This document shows positions 12,378-24,586 of a stretch of DNA of 64,000 bases, in pieces. The notes under the pieces were generated by a model. The model was not told where the DNA came from. It saw nothing but the letters and a program-made list of their open reading frames with translations, and searched no databases. Source of the DNA: Trametopsis cervina (Eukaryota > Basidiomycota > Agaricomycetes > Polyporales > Irpicaceae). The stretch lies in NCBI GenBank assembly GCA_022385755.1, contig MU278355.1, forward strand, positions 1,182,974 to 1,246,973, written 5' to 3'. The stretch's first letter is position 1; every line of letters starts with the position of its first letter. A program made the position numbers and the translations under genes.

Positions 12378-13960
12378 TTATAATCTCGACATCGCGACTA
12401 CCGCAGATATGAACAATACTAGCGAAGACATGGGTATCTCCGGGTAAGCCTGAGAGCTTTGAACTGGAGATATTATAGGGACACCGGTATCTGAAGACGA
12501 AGCTGAACTGGATACGTTCGCCCTGGTAGGAGTCGTATCCGGAACTATGTCAACAGGGCACCACATTAACATACGCGTGAGTGTTGCATACAAAGGAAGC
12601 ACTCACGAGAGGTGCCGGTGGTGACAATAGCCCCCGAAGAACTGGGTGACGCGATAGCTTGAGTACCATTCGCGGGGCTGTTTCTCATGGTAAATAACAG
12701 TGGAGTGAGAACGACGATATGAGATACGTACGGGCAGAAGGTGAGCGTGTAATCTGCATTCAAGCCCGAATCACATGTCCAGAGTGCTGTCCCAGAAGAT
12801 TCGTCAAAAGCATACGCATACGCGTCTGGACAATTGCCCTCTGATCACAGATTGATTAGTACACCGTCAGTAAATTCGGGTACAGTAAACACTACTGACT
12901 GAAGAAGTCATAAAATTCCACGCCGGAAGGCGGGCACGTCGCGGCTGTACTGTGACTTCCAGAGCAGCAATTAGCGGAATCGTCTGAGTAGGCGTGTATT
13001 CAGTTAGCAGTCTATAGTGGCTATGTCTCTGACCAGCTACATACTGGGGTTGCCATCTAGATTCGCGAAGCAAGCTGACTTGCAGCCTACAGGAAACCCG
13101 GTACTATCAAATGGACCTTGGATTGGTTGTGGGCCTGGAAGTTCACATGTGAGACTCGGAACAGAACCAAGCGTATGGCTGATTGTCTCACAAATTGGCC
13201 CAAGGTCGACTGAACAACTGGCAACAGGACAATTGACAGAGTTTGTTACGCTCATGGGGAGGTCATACCCATCCACAAGCGACACTGCAAAATTCGATTG
13301 ACATCAATTGACGGTATTCCGGATAACTTCGGGCGCCACATACCATCGTAGAAATCTCGGTTTCCATCCCCTTGCAGAGTCCATTCTGCAACGCTGGCTG
13401 GAGGAACCCCAGTCCCGGTGGTGTTATCACAGAGCAAACCCCCGTTACACCAGCCAGTGAGACAAGTAGGGCCTGCGGTAATGGTGAAATCGCAATCTCT
13501 GCGCCCCTGGTGACAGGTAAAGCCACACCACGTTAAAATGAAAACGAAGGCATTTCTGGTAGAGGGGGGAGCGTACCCATATCCGCCCCGCTTTCCAGTT
13601 ATCCGGCACACCAAAGTTTACAGATGTAAATGGCTGCGCCTCCCATCCCGTCGGGAAATCCGGCACCGCGGTACCAACTGATAAGTCGGTGAACATCTAT
13701 CTCCGCCAACACGCGTTCAGCACAGCACAAGCATCGCGCTCACTAGAAGCAGCAACTTACGGCTGGCCTTCATGTAAGCGTTAGCACCGGGTGATTCTAA
13801 AACAAGTGCAGCAATGAACACACCATATGGTAAAGGGACAGTTATTGGTTACTGTAAAGAGTCTTCCGTAGGCCCTTTCATTACCCTCCCCGTACAATCC
13901 TACTAAGACCCCCGTAATCATCCATATCAACCGTGTTCTTCGTACTTGACCCCGTGACAT
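12378..13960 (-). CDS. Thaumatin-like protein with Ser/Thr-rich, GPI-type C-terminal tail
   Basis: This is a secreted thaumatin-fold protein; fungal members act on or bind beta-1,3-glucan in cell walls. The start at 13960 gives a signal peptide (hydrophobic residues about 11-23), then the family opening LFTVTNNCPFTIWPA. FTDLSVGTAVPDFPTGWE, CNGGLLCDNTTGTGVPPASV and NCCSGSHSTAATCPPSGV follow, and the fold ends at DYTLTFCP. Exon 1 (13824-13960) ends inside the Trp codon of IWPA. A 7-nt microexon (13761-13767) completes IWPA, and exon 3 (13577-13696) begins MFTDL. After the thaumatin fold, two further exons add about 90 residues rich in Ser and Thr, ending in a hydrophobic stretch (LVLFISAVVAMSRL), as in GPI-anchored proteins. 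Most plant and many fungal relatives stop at the fold. The expansin-like gene is divergent, 0.8 kb away. Confidence 0.92.
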
Positions 13961-14757
13961 TTTCGCGGTAGTCTGACGCCGTACTAGATATAACTGGGCT
14001 CAGAACGGGTGTGCAGAGATTCAACCCGTGATCGGGATTCTTTTACGCCTTGCAAGTCGCCCTCTTTGAATCCAGGGTCGAGTATTGTCTGCTCGTATTG
14101 TCGGAAACCCTGGCTCCCGAGGCACACGCAGGTGGTGGATAAGGATAGAGCAGTTCGCTCTGCGCAGCAGGCATGATTTCCTGCTGAAAGACGTCTAAAA
14201 ACAGGTGTGTGAAAGCCTTGACTCACTGAGCCTTGTCGTGTTCCGCGTCAAGGCTGTGGCGCTCCACAAACTCGAATGCCGAGCATTGTGGTGGCCACGT
14301 GTATTGCCATCAACTCTCCGGAGACGGACCAAGTTCGCCGCATACCTTCTCGGTCAGCCTCACTCTCCGAACTGCGCTCAGTGGCTCTCTTTGCATGCGT
14401 AGCCAGCGGTGGCTAGAAGGGATGACAGACTAATGGAATAGCTACTACAACCATAATCGAACGCTACAAGAGCGAACATGATCCAAGTAGCGGCGTTGTA
14501 CGGACAGGCTCTTCACGATCCGGAGCACCCGTTGCGCCGTCATCGTCTTCGATTCCCAAGTCAAGCTCTTAAGCGAGAAATTGCAAATGATTCGCGTTTC
14601 ACTCGGTCCAGGCTTGAATGCGCTGACCGGGATGCAAAAAGTATATATGCCAGGAACCTCTTCGCTACCAGTTCTCACTCCAGTTCTTGAATCCAATCCC
14701 CACTTTACACGCTCTTTAGCCTCACACTCTTTTATTCTTTTCAGCGCTGTGATCACA
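13961..14757. other. Divergent promoter region, thaumatin-like / expansin-like
   Basis: No convincing exon is visible. The stretch lies between two divergent secreted wall-protein genes and must hold both promoters. A TATA-like element belongs to the right-hand gene (see 14642). Short open frames on both strands are not supported by any family match. Confidence 0.6.
14642..14648 (+). promoter_or_regulatory. Probable TATA box of the expansin-like gene
   Basis: TATATAT within AGTATATATGCC lies 110 bases before the ATG at 14758, a usual position for a fungal TATA element. The spacing supports that start codon. Confidence 0.55.
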
Positions 14758-15334
14758 ATGGTCCTACAAGGGTACACAGGTCTCTTCCTTACTCTCGTTC
14801 TGTCGCTGTTCGGCACGTTCACGGCGCAAGCCGCAATCATCCCTACCCATCTGAGCGCGCACCCCACGCGACACCACATTCCAGTTCAACTGAATCAAAC
14901 CGATAGTCGGTTGACCAAACGCGTGTCGGCCAGTAATGCCAAGTTTACATACTATTCAGCGGGGCAGGGTGCATGTGGGGACACAAACAATGATAATGAT
15001 TGGGTGTGTAAACACGTTGTATAGCTTGAGATATAGCATGCTAACTTCAAATTGCTTGCCGATGCCCCAGATTGTAGCAATCGACAGTGGGCACTACGAC
15101 AGCAGTAATTGGTGCCACAAGACCATCACCCTATCGTACAATGGGAAAAGTGCGAAAGCACAAGTGGTGGACAGGGTACGATATGTCTTGATTCTCTTGA
15201 TGTATCGAATTCTTATCCAGTTCCGGCCGTAGTGTGAAGGGTGCCCGTCAGGCGGTCTTGACCTCACACCTGGTCTATTTTCCTACTTCGCCAACAAAGA
15301 CGAGGGCGTCATCTACGGCTCATGGACCGAGTAA
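14758..15334 (+). CDS. Secreted expansin-like (RlpA-like double-psi beta-barrel) protein
   Basis: This small secreted protein of 150 residues resembles fungal loosenin/expansin-like proteins, which loosen polysaccharide networks without hydrolysis. The signal peptide is clear (hydrophobic residues about 9-25, ending AQAA). A linker ends in a basic LTKR site, and then the barrel follows: FTYYSAGQGACGDTNNDNDW, VVDR, and C-EGCPSGGLDLTPGLFSYF, ending VIYGSW. Three exons join cleanly in phase: 14758-15003, 15071-15175 and 15233-15334. It diverges from the thaumatin-like gene. Only the barrel domain is present; there is no second, carbohydrate-binding expansin domain. Function beyond the fold is inferred. 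Confidence 0.9.
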
Positions 15335-15974
15335 TAGCCCCCTTTACTCTTATTTCTGGTCTTTGTCAATGAGTCAGATGGCCCATATCTTTGCCCTGTG
15401 AAACTATATTATGTCCTCTGTAATCTTACTGCTCTCGCTTAGCTATGTAGTAGCATGTCCTGTCGTGTGTTTTATGTGCCTTATAGCATGTAATCAGCCG
15501 CTCATTTCATCACTTCGTATAGTAATATATAAGTCACTATAATGTCCCTCCACCAATGCATGCAGAGAGGTGAAAATGCGCTACATCTCTATCGGGAACG
15601 AACTTGCTTACTTACCATATACAGTGTGGTCAGACCTTTTTGGATTTGATTGCATCCATCTGGCCACAGGCCTCGGCTGTGGACATGAATTGTTTCCTAT
15701 TGTCGGCGTTCCATCGTGCAGACTGATGTATTCAGATAATGGCTACGCTCTAATGATCTGAGGTCTTTTGTCATACCATAAAAAAGAATACCAGAAATCA
15801 ACTGAACACTAGACTCCTACGGTAGAGGTATAACGTAAGGAAGATCAAGTTAAGGTGTGTGTTATGGGCGCATCCAGGGTATAGGTTTACAATAGCGCGG
15901 TCTCTATGCAAAGATCCAGGGGAATTTCCTTCAATGTCACTGACTCTGCGGTCAAACTATATGTGCCAATCAAC
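15335..15974. other. Convergent intergenic region
   Basis: No gene is supported. The AT-rich stretch sits between two converging genes and should carry their 3' untranslated regions and polyadenylation signals. A 63-codon open frame at 15570-15761 has no recognisable features. Confidence 0.6.
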
Positions 15975-17347
15975 CTAAAGGTTGCCATCCGCAAACGGGT
16001 AGTCAATGTAACCCGTAGGGCTCTCCTTCGTGTAGTATGTATCTCTATTTCCTTCTGCAAGAGGTAAGTCTTCTACCAGACGGCGTGGAAGGTCCGGCTG
16101 AGACACATAATGATTTTGTTCAGTCAATGGCACGGCTGGGAGTCATGGGGTATGGGGTACACGCACGTTGGAGATAAATTTCCTGCCAAACGCCACCAAC
16201 TCCCTGTCGGACCCAGGCCATTCACTCTCCGCAGTCGCAATTGCAGAGTCACGCGTGAAGCCACCGGCAGAGATATACGCTCGTGAGGTGTTCGCATCTG
16301 TGATCCAAATGTTGCGCAGGAAATCGTTAGACTGGGCACATGCGCGTCAGCACTCCTCGTACATAGAGCCGCAATCTGAGGATGCTCACCTCGCCCTCTT
16401 CAACTTCTCTGTCCGCATTACCATGCACTCGTGGCTCAACAACATGAAGGTATGCCATGGACGGAAAGCGTTTCACGAGCTGGCTGACGAGGTACGCAAA
16501 CGCAGGTTTGGGGTCGTTCATGCGCATACCTGTTAGAGCCCACAAGATAAACATCAGTCCTACGGGGTAGACATAAAGCCCGTACCATTGAAATGCCCCC
16601 AGGGACTTAGCCGAATCCCCACCTTCTCTTGCCCAACAGCATTGACAACGGCTTTCACGATGTCCAGAGCGAATCGACACCGGTTCTCGACCGAGCCACC
16701 GTACTCGTCCGTTCGTTTGTTGGACACATCCTGAGTGAACTGGTCAATGAGGTACCCGTTGGCACCGTGGACCTCCACGCCGTCGAATCCTGCACCATGA
16801 ACCGCGTTCGATGCCGCCTTGGCGTACAGCCCCACATACTCCTGGATCTCAGGGACAGTGAGAGGTCGGGGAGGGCAAGGCTTTCCTTCCAGCTGAAAAT
16901 CGGAGGCTGAGACGTATGGGTGATTGCCCTCTTTAGTGAGGACATCGGGGGAGGCGGCACGTCCAAGAGCCCACAGCTGTAGGTATATGTAACTGCCTTT
17001 GGCGTGCACAGCATCAGTAACCTGTTCGAGACCATGAACTGTCAGCGCAATTCACTGCAGTTTAATCTGGTACTCACCCGCTTCCAACCAGCCACTTGCT
17101 CATCACTCCACACGCCTGGTACATTCCCCTCGCCGCCTGCCTTCTCTGCGATGAACGTGGCTTCGGTGATGAGCAGCGTTCCAGAAGTGCTCGCGCGCTG
17201 AGCATAGTACTGAACTGCAAGGTCTCCGTGTACATGCGCATGGTTGGCACGATAGCGGGTGAGCGGAGCGAGAACGATGCGATGTCCCAACGTAAGTTCG
17301 CCAACACGAACGGGCTTGAAAAGTTTGTGGGCGTTGGAGATCGTCAT
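15975..17347 (-). CDS. Old yellow enzyme family NADPH:flavin oxidoreductase, copy A
   Basis: This FMN-dependent ene-reductase should reduce activated C=C bonds with NAD(P)H. It begins LFKPVRVGELTLGHRIVLAP, includes LTRYRAN (the flavin-contacting Thr region), and has [18 protein letters not shown] with the His/Asn pair that binds substrate and the active-site Tyr. [13 protein letters not shown] and ISAGGFTRDSAI (phosphate binding) follow. The last exon ends TGYIDYPFADGNL. Five or six exons encode about 370 residues, the usual size. A second copy (23183-24586) lies on the far side of IML1 in opposite orientation. The natural substrate cannot be told from sequence. Confidence 0.93.
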
Positions 17348-17861
17348 GGTGGGAGAGGTCGTCGGAAGGGAGGTCGTGGTGGGTCGAATGCGCGAGCATC
17401 GTTAGAACTCGCGATAGAAGTTATACGTGGGCGAACAGTTCTCGCGTCGATCGACGTAGGCGATGACGCACGATGTATGTTCGACGGTCTCCAGCGGAAA
17501 GTGCCCACATCGGAGCTATACCAGAAAGAATGTCAAAACACATAGACAACAGGTTGAAAGCAGCTGAATGTTAGATGTCTTTGTCTTCACAGAATGATGT
17601 ACAAGGTGAACAGTATGCATCGGGAAGGGTTCGCATCACGTATGCGAGCAAGAGCTTCGTGGCGTGGGAAACGGCTTGTCTCAAAATCCCGGCAAGTCTT
17701 GTACAGCACTTGCAGATAAATTTAGCTTGCTCTTGCAAGTCATAAAGTACATGGTGCAGTCAGATGTGGGTATATTTTCGCACCACAAGAAAACTACACA
17801 ATACACATTATATTACACACACTAACGAACATTACCCTACTCTACTCAGGTACACACAACA
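17348..17861. other. Intergenic region between OYE copy A and IML1
   Basis: No gene is seen. It holds the promoter of OYE copy A (read leftwards) and the 3' end of IML1. The portion at 17740-17860 is AT-rich. Confidence 0.6.
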
Positions 17862-20800
17862 TCAAATATGTAGCGGCGGCGGTTCTTCCAGACCAGCAGC
17901 CAAATTGGCCAACTCCTCTCTGTAAAATAATGCTAGTGCCTCACAGTCGGCGCACATTCGCTGCAACATCATCCTCACTTCCTCCGCAGCGGAGCCCGAT
18001 CTCTGGTGTTTCAGCGCAGGACCAAACTTCCCAGGTGCCAAAAGTCTGTTCGTCAAAAAGAGAAAGCCTTCTTGACCGCCCAACACCTGGATAAACGCCA
18101 CTCCTGAGCGATGCACCCATTGCGAGTACTTGAACGGCTCGCGACGGTATGAGTAGACGACGTCTACCTGACTTTCCGGGTACGAGCTCCCTGCATCGAT
18201 GTCTAGAACAAAGCCTAGTTTGCGAAGAAGAGCACATTCAAAATAGAGTACTGTTTGTGTGCCTTCCGGCACGCGACTTTCCAGGTCGGGCACGTGGGGT
18301 GGTTCCAAGGCCAGCGGTATGGGGAAGCATGATTGGAACGGATTTCGCTCGCGGATATCGCTGATTTGCGTAACATATGCTTCGACGAGCCGCAGACCAT
18401 ACTTGTCGATTGCACGGTTCCATTGGCGGAGAATGTCGTCGATGCAGCGAGCCGTAGTACCAATCCATTGTAGTTCAAAATGAAAGCAAGTCGACGCATT
18501 GTGTATGATGTCGTGGTGAAGCATCACCGATTCAGCTTGGTCGCTTTTCTGCATCGGGGGTGAGGTCGGCAGATGCAACAATGCACAAATGACCGCGCAC
18601 CTTATTCGGGTCGATATCTATGATCATCGACTGGCTTAGAATGAGCTTTTTCTTAGGTCTCTTCGTTGTCGGAGACCTGCTGTGAGCAGCCCCGAGTCCT
18701 CCGGAGCGCAGAAGACTGTCCTCTCCTGCAGCATGCTTAGAGGACCTAAACCATCCTCCCCTCGGAGTCATGGGGATCAAATACTCCCCACGCAGAACGT
18801 AGAAATAGTGTCTGTAGACGTTCATCAACACGGGTCAATCATCAAAGAGATTGGTACATACCCGTCTAAGAAACTATGCGCGCCTCGGCAATGCTCGAAC
18901 AACCCCTGTTCTTGTAGCCTTGCTCCCCATTCTGTCGCTTGCTCTCTGCTTGGCACATCCCGGAACTCGCGAATAAGCCAAGAGACCATGTCGGAACCCA
19001 AGAAAGCATTCGAATAGCTTCGACCTCGCCATCGACGATCTTTCATGGGTACGCCGTCTTCATCGCGCATCGCTTTGGCTATGGACGTAAGCGATGTGTC
19101 GGCAATATCCTTCTGACTGCTCGTTTTCTTCTTCAGGGGGCCCGCAGCGTGTATTTCATCGAGTTGAGACACAACATTCTCGTCGAGAACGCACTGCGTC
19201 GGTCCCAGGTCTGTGAAGATAAAACGTATGGGAGGGTGCTGTTTCCCTCTGTCTTCCGGAGCCACCCATCGAACCCTTGTAAATTGTTCGGCAAGCTTTT
19301 CCATGCCAAGCAGTCGGATCTCCTCGTCATCTAGTTTCTCCCCTGTAGGTCCAGTAGTCGTCAGAGGCGGTTCGTCTGTGGGAATGACCACGAATCGCGT
19401 CCTCCAGTAGCGGAGAGCCTCGTTGAATTGTGTCTCGTATCCGGCGGCAAGCATATCCAAACTGCCAGACTTCCGTTAGATCGAAGAAGGCTGTGATAAG
19501 TATGGTGCATACCGGTTCCACCCAAAGCCTTCCAATCCATGTGGCACAAAAGATGTCTTCATTTCCGTGTATCCAACACCCAACTTCGGCCAGATAAGAC
19601 ATTCGTATTGGAAAGGTCTGGTTCGTGGCATTCGTCGAACATACCGCCGCACCTGTATGGTGTCACCGCTATATGCGATCCGATGGATCTCATTGCTCAT
19701 ACTGAGGTAGACAGGGTCATCCGGTGATAGCAAGACTTCAGCTGCACCTGCAGGTCGGGGGGTCAGGTCATCAGCGATAACATAAGACGATGCCCTCCGG
19801 AGTGTGTTAATAGGACTGTCCAGATCGGTTGACGTGTTTTGGGACTTTGGAGATCGTAGGACCAGTTGGAAGCCTTGTGCGAGCCGGAGTGCCACCATGA
19901 CGCGCATCACTACTAATGCCCAAGCCCGGCGGACTGTTTCGGGATTATTGCTATTGACAACTGGCGGCCTGACGAGAAATGACCGCATTTCTGGTGGGTC
20001 GACAACAAAATCATATGGCGAGAGGTCGTATTTCGTGTCCAGTTCGGTGGCGGTGGGGAAGTACTCTACAGTGAGTGGAAGACATCCGGGAGAGATCATC
20101 GCCTTCCACTTGATATCATGTTTTGAAAGTGGCTCAGGGAAGATATGTTGCCAACGACTGGCAAGATACGAGACTAAAGACGGAACTCCGGTGAGGGGTC
20201 TCAGAGGATTCGTACGAACAATGGGAGAAGCAGAGGAGCCCAAGAGAGACATGTGCGCGCTTATGTTACCACTGCGTCGTTTAGCACCAATCGCTGCCTC
20301 AAGACCGTCTCGAGGAGGCGTATTCAAAGGAGAGTTCCGATTGAGAGATCCTCGATGAGTGAAGAGAACGTCTTCGTCGATGTTTCGCGCTGATCGTGTG
20401 CGGAGCGGAGCAGTCTTGATGAACATGGGTTTGGGAGTTCGCTCTGTAGGGGTTTCACGGGAGGGTGTCGTCGATATTAAAGGGGCGGCAGGAGTTGGTG
20501 TTGGTGTCGCCGTCTCTTCTGGAGATTTTGGACTGGTGACGCCTGATGCAGACACAGCAGAGGTCTCAGGTAGGCTAGGACCACTACGCGAGAATGTACT
20601 CCAAAGCCACGATGGTGTGAATCTTGTTGCAGCACCCTTCAAGAGCGGCCGAGCCACGCTAGAACTTCGAGAACTACCACCCACGAGTGTGGATGAGCCT
20701 GCTGGAGAGAGCGTCGACAAGGCAGAACGGGCGGAGCGAGCGGACCGCATGGAAGACTGTGAAGGGGAAGAGCTCAAGTCTCCCGATTTCCCCGTAGGCC

Positions 20801-22940
20801 GTAAGTGCCCCGAAGGTCCAGCAGCCTCTGAGGAACGGTCATCACTTGAGAGTTCTGCTGCTGCCCTACGGGGGCTCTCTTCGATAGGAGCAATCCGTGA
20901 AGATGTCGACGCTTCCGTAGCTGTGGTTCGAACAGACATGGAGCGTTTCAGAACCTCCGTACCAGACCGCAAGGAGCCGATAGATGAAGTAAGGGAGTTT
21001 CTTGTGCTGCTGCTCTGTAGCTTCACGTTCTCCGTTCGGGGTTCAGAAAATATGTCCATATCGAACTTATCTGCGTCAGCTTTGCTGATTAACTCCTGCC
21101 TGCGTGAATGAGGGTTGGGCGTGGCAATGAGGTCAAGACATGGGTCTGGCAAGAAGGGGAGTTCGATACTGGAAAGAACGTCGTGATCCAACAAACCCAA
21201 CATTTCTATCTCATGCATCTTTGCACGTGCAATGAATCTGAAAAGACATATGAGACATGATACTTGGTAGCATTGTAGAGCATCTACCTGTCTTGTCGAA
21301 ATGGTAAGTCCATTTGCTTGTCCCAAAATGAGACAGACATCCAGAATGGCTCCCACCAGAAGGTGACATGTTTACGATCCTTTCTGTCCCCTTGTTCGTC
21401 CCCGTCGCCCCAAAGCGTATCAACCAGGCGCAGGCTACCAGGCTTGTTTCCTATTTCTGGTCGATATTCTGGCTCGACGCCAACGAAGCTGAAGATAGGG
21501 CTCTGGTGGAGCGGAGGTTTGTTCAGCGAAACAAGTTCAATAGCGAACCCCTGGTCTAAGATTCTAGTTGTGGTCAAACGAAGGAGCTGCTTCGAAACGC
21601 GGAAGTAGCCAGTTCCAGGGGTTATGATGATTGTCGAAGAGCCAGTCAAACAGAGAGAACGATCGATGTAATGAGTGTCCATGGGGTTGAAGCTAAGGTT
21701 GAGTGCTTCTAAGATAGGTCCTTCGTGTGCATAGGACAATCGGCCTACAAGACGAACGTTGTCCGGAGCCTCAAGCGGAGATGTCAGGCCGGCTCTGTGG
21801 TAGTGGTGTGCCAGTAAGATATCCCGTTGGAAGGCCCAGAAAGAGTCTTTCAGTGTGATAAGCGTTGGTTTCCAGTCATATACTACCTCCAGATCCGTGA
21901 TCACCTTGAAGAAGTCTTTATACCAACGGCCGTCATCGTCCCGGCGTAATGGACCAGCTGCATACTCAACTTCCGACTCGTCGTAGAAGACACGAGAGAT
22001 AAGAACGAGCGTCACAATATGTGTTGTCCCAGCGTCTCGCCATTTGGCAAATAGCTCAGGAAGGAACGAGTGGACGATTTTCTCGTTGTAACGTTCACCG
22101 TCCCCAGCAAATTCCCAGAGTTCGCGACAGACTTGAATGAACAAGGTAGACCTAGCCGAAAGGGATCGGTACACCATTTTGGTCCGCGATGTAATGTATG
22201 CTGTCGAAGCCTAGAAGAGTTGACAAGAGCTTCTACAAGATACAAAAGCGACGTACATTCTTTCCTTTAACATAGATTGCGTGCACCTTAGCCGCGACTG
22301 CACCAACGAATGATATTTCTTGGTCCACGAATAGGCATTGTCCAACGAGGTACTGGTCCAATCTCCACATTTCATTGCGACCGAGATACTGGTCCTGGAA
22401 AGTAAACTCAACAAAGTCCGCTGAGAGGTCATCTTTTTCGACCTAGCTTGTGTGACTTAGCACTATCGCCAGTCAAGCTCGACACGAGGAGTACCTTGGT
22501 CAATACAACTTCGCCGTTATTCCTTAAGCCGAGTTTTTCAGCCATCGGCTTTGGGACTGAGATCTGCCAGCATTCGTCACTCATTCTGTGCGAAAGGTAA
22601 CAAAGCAATATACCTGCAATTGATGCTTGACTGCCTCATCTTTAGGTACAATGAAAAGTAATCCCGACGTAATATCTCCCGGAGGTTGCGTGGAGATCCG
22701 GATAATGTCACCCTCCGCAACGCCCGGCCAATGTGACTGGTTGAGAACAACACCGGACACGTCTTTGGTATCGTGCACCCAGCTCGTCAGCACTTTAAAG
22801 TCACCTCGCTTCAGCGGAGGCGCGATAGTAGTTGGTGTGGCTGGGGCAGTAATCTTGAAGCCTGAGTGGGATTGCACCGTGTTGGAGCGTTTTCTGCCAT
22901 ATTGTGAAGGAGGCTGTGACTCAGGTCGAGAGGTAGACAT
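17862..22940 (-). CDS. IML1: IML1/DEPDC5, GATOR1 (SEACIT) subunit
   Basis: Iml1 is the catalytic GTPase-activating subunit of the vacuolar SEACIT/GATOR1 complex that turns TORC1 down when amino acids are scarce. The start at 22940 (MSTSRPESQ) leads into the conserved N-terminal domain (DFKVLTSWVHD, then GDIIRIST). An FTFQDQYLGRNEMWRL block follows, then a domain with TLFIQVCRELWEFAGDGERY and VTLVLISRVFYDE. A 0.6 kb Ser-rich insertion and the SYLASRWQHIFPEP region come next. The DEP domain (DRRWRGRSYSNAFLGSDMVS) precedes a long C-terminal domain ending EEPPPLHI. About nine exons encode an estimated 1,550 residues, normal for the family. The 5' end faces OYE copy B across 242 bp, a likely shared promoter. 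Confidence 0.93.
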
Positions 22941-23182
22941 GTGCTAGGTCGCACGAGAGCATTAAATGCGACGCATTGGATATAGACAACTCTAGGGATT
23001 AGAGACTGCGAAGCGAAAGCCTCGATCATGTGACAAGGGACGCGTGCCGGCCCGCCTAACGGCTCACCATAGCGTACCTAACTCACTTGCGCAATGCGAA
23101 GCTTATCGTTTGACAGCAAGTCTACAGTAGTAAGTCCAACATATAATTCTTCCTAGCGTATTGCAACCACCCACTCTCTCGA
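22941..23182. promoter_or_regulatory. Short bidirectional promoter, IML1 / OYE copy B
   Basis: Only 242 bases separate the divergent start codons of IML1 (22940, minus) and OYE copy B (23183, plus). Both promoters must lie here. An AT-rich ATATAAT at 23141-23147 is close to the OYE start. No further site was identified. Confidence 0.55.
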
Positions 23183-24586
23183 ATGTCTAGTGAAACTGAA
23201 AGCCGTCTATTCAAACCGGTCACTATCGGCGATAGCATCGAGCTCAAGCACCGCGTTGTCCTCGCGCCATTAACAAGGAACCGCGCAAACTCTGACTTCG
23301 TACATGGCGAATTAGCAGTCGAATACTATACGCAACGTGGGAACGTCTCAGGAACACTGCTCATCACAGAGGCGACGACAATCGCTGAGGAAGCAGCGGG
23401 GAGGCCCCATGTCCCAGGGATCTACAACGAGGCGCAAATCGATGCATGGAAAAAGGTAAGATTTGTGTGTGCTCGAGACGGACAAGGGAATTTACGGTGT
23501 GTGAAATAGGTCACAGATAGCGTGCATGGAAAAGGCTCCTTCATCTTTGCCCAGCTACGGGCTTACGGCCGCTCTGCTGATCCCAAGTTCTTGAAAGAAG
23601 TGAATCCGCTTTTCGATGTCGTTTCAGCCTCGGATATTCCTTTACCTACAGCCAACTCTGTGATTCCTCGCTCCCTCACTATAGAAGGTGCTGTCTTACA
23701 GCATAGTCAATTGCAAATATATCACTAAAACTGTTCTATTTTGCAGAGATTCATAAATACGTAGAATTCTACACTCAAGCTGCCATCAACGCGATCAAAG
23801 CAGGCTTCGATGGGATTGAACTGCACGCCGCTAACGGATATCTTATCGATCAATTCATATCCACACGCTCAAATACCAGGACAGACGATTATGGAGGATC
23901 CGTGGAGAATCGCTGCAGATTTGCACTGGAAGTGGTCGACTCGGTTGTTCGCGCCATTGGTCAGAAGCGGACGGCCATACGACTGAGCCCATGGGGCACC
24001 TTCCAAGGTTTGTACATGATAGTCATGTGGGCCATGCTCTTTCTAATACGCTAAGTGCGCTATCAGGTATGCGAATAGATGACCCGCAGCCGACTTACAG
24101 CTACCTCGTGGGACGGCTTTCCGACTCATACCCTGAACTTGCATACATTCACGTCGTTGAGCCAAGGCTGCAGAGTAATGGCGAATACCCCCCGAACGAG
24201 GCGAGTGCAATCTTTGAGAGTTCAAACTTGCTATGTAATCACAAGAGTTTTAGAGCAACGATTTCATTCGGGCAATCTGGTCTCCAAGACCGATTGTCAG
24301 CGCCGGCGGCTACACTCGCACATCCGCGATCAAGGCTGCAGATGAGAAAGGCGACCTCATTGCCTTTGGACATGCGTTCATTGCTAATGTAAGCTACCAG
24401 CGATCGTTAGTATGCATACCCAACTCTCACATCGACAATCGATAGCCCGACCTGCCAGTGAGGCTCTTGAAAAACTTGCCTCTCAGCAAACCAGATCCTA
24501 CCACGTTCTATGGACCTCCCACACCAGTTGGATATATCGACTATCCGACGTATGCGCAGTCGACAGAGAAATCCGACCCGGTGTAA
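23183..24586 (+). CDS. Old yellow enzyme family NADPH:flavin oxidoreductase, copy B
   Basis: This is a paralogue of the gene at 15975-17347. It starts [20 protein letters not shown] and carries [30 protein letters not shown] has the catalytic His-Asn-Tyr set, with HAAN where copy A has [17 protein letters not shown] and [12 protein letters not shown] follow. The end is [18 protein letters not shown] and a stop at 24586. Introns occur at equivalent places in both copies, for example after the WKK/WKR codons and before MRMNDP/MRIDDP, which argues for gene duplication with the intron set kept. Length is about 370 residues. The substrate is unknown. Confidence 0.92.

Noticed and set aside
13720..13771. 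Signal-peptide-like start MKASRKLLLLVSAM for the thaumatin-like gene
   Set aside because: It runs into a stop, and splicing it to the next exon would omit the conserved NNCPFTIWPA segment. The start at 13960 with a microexon restores the whole family N-terminus.
20359..21111. A 250-codon open frame on the plus strand
   Set aside because: It lies antisense to the large conserved Ser-rich exon of IML1. Its composition (Val, Gly, Ser, Arg) mirrors the opposite strand and it matches no family.
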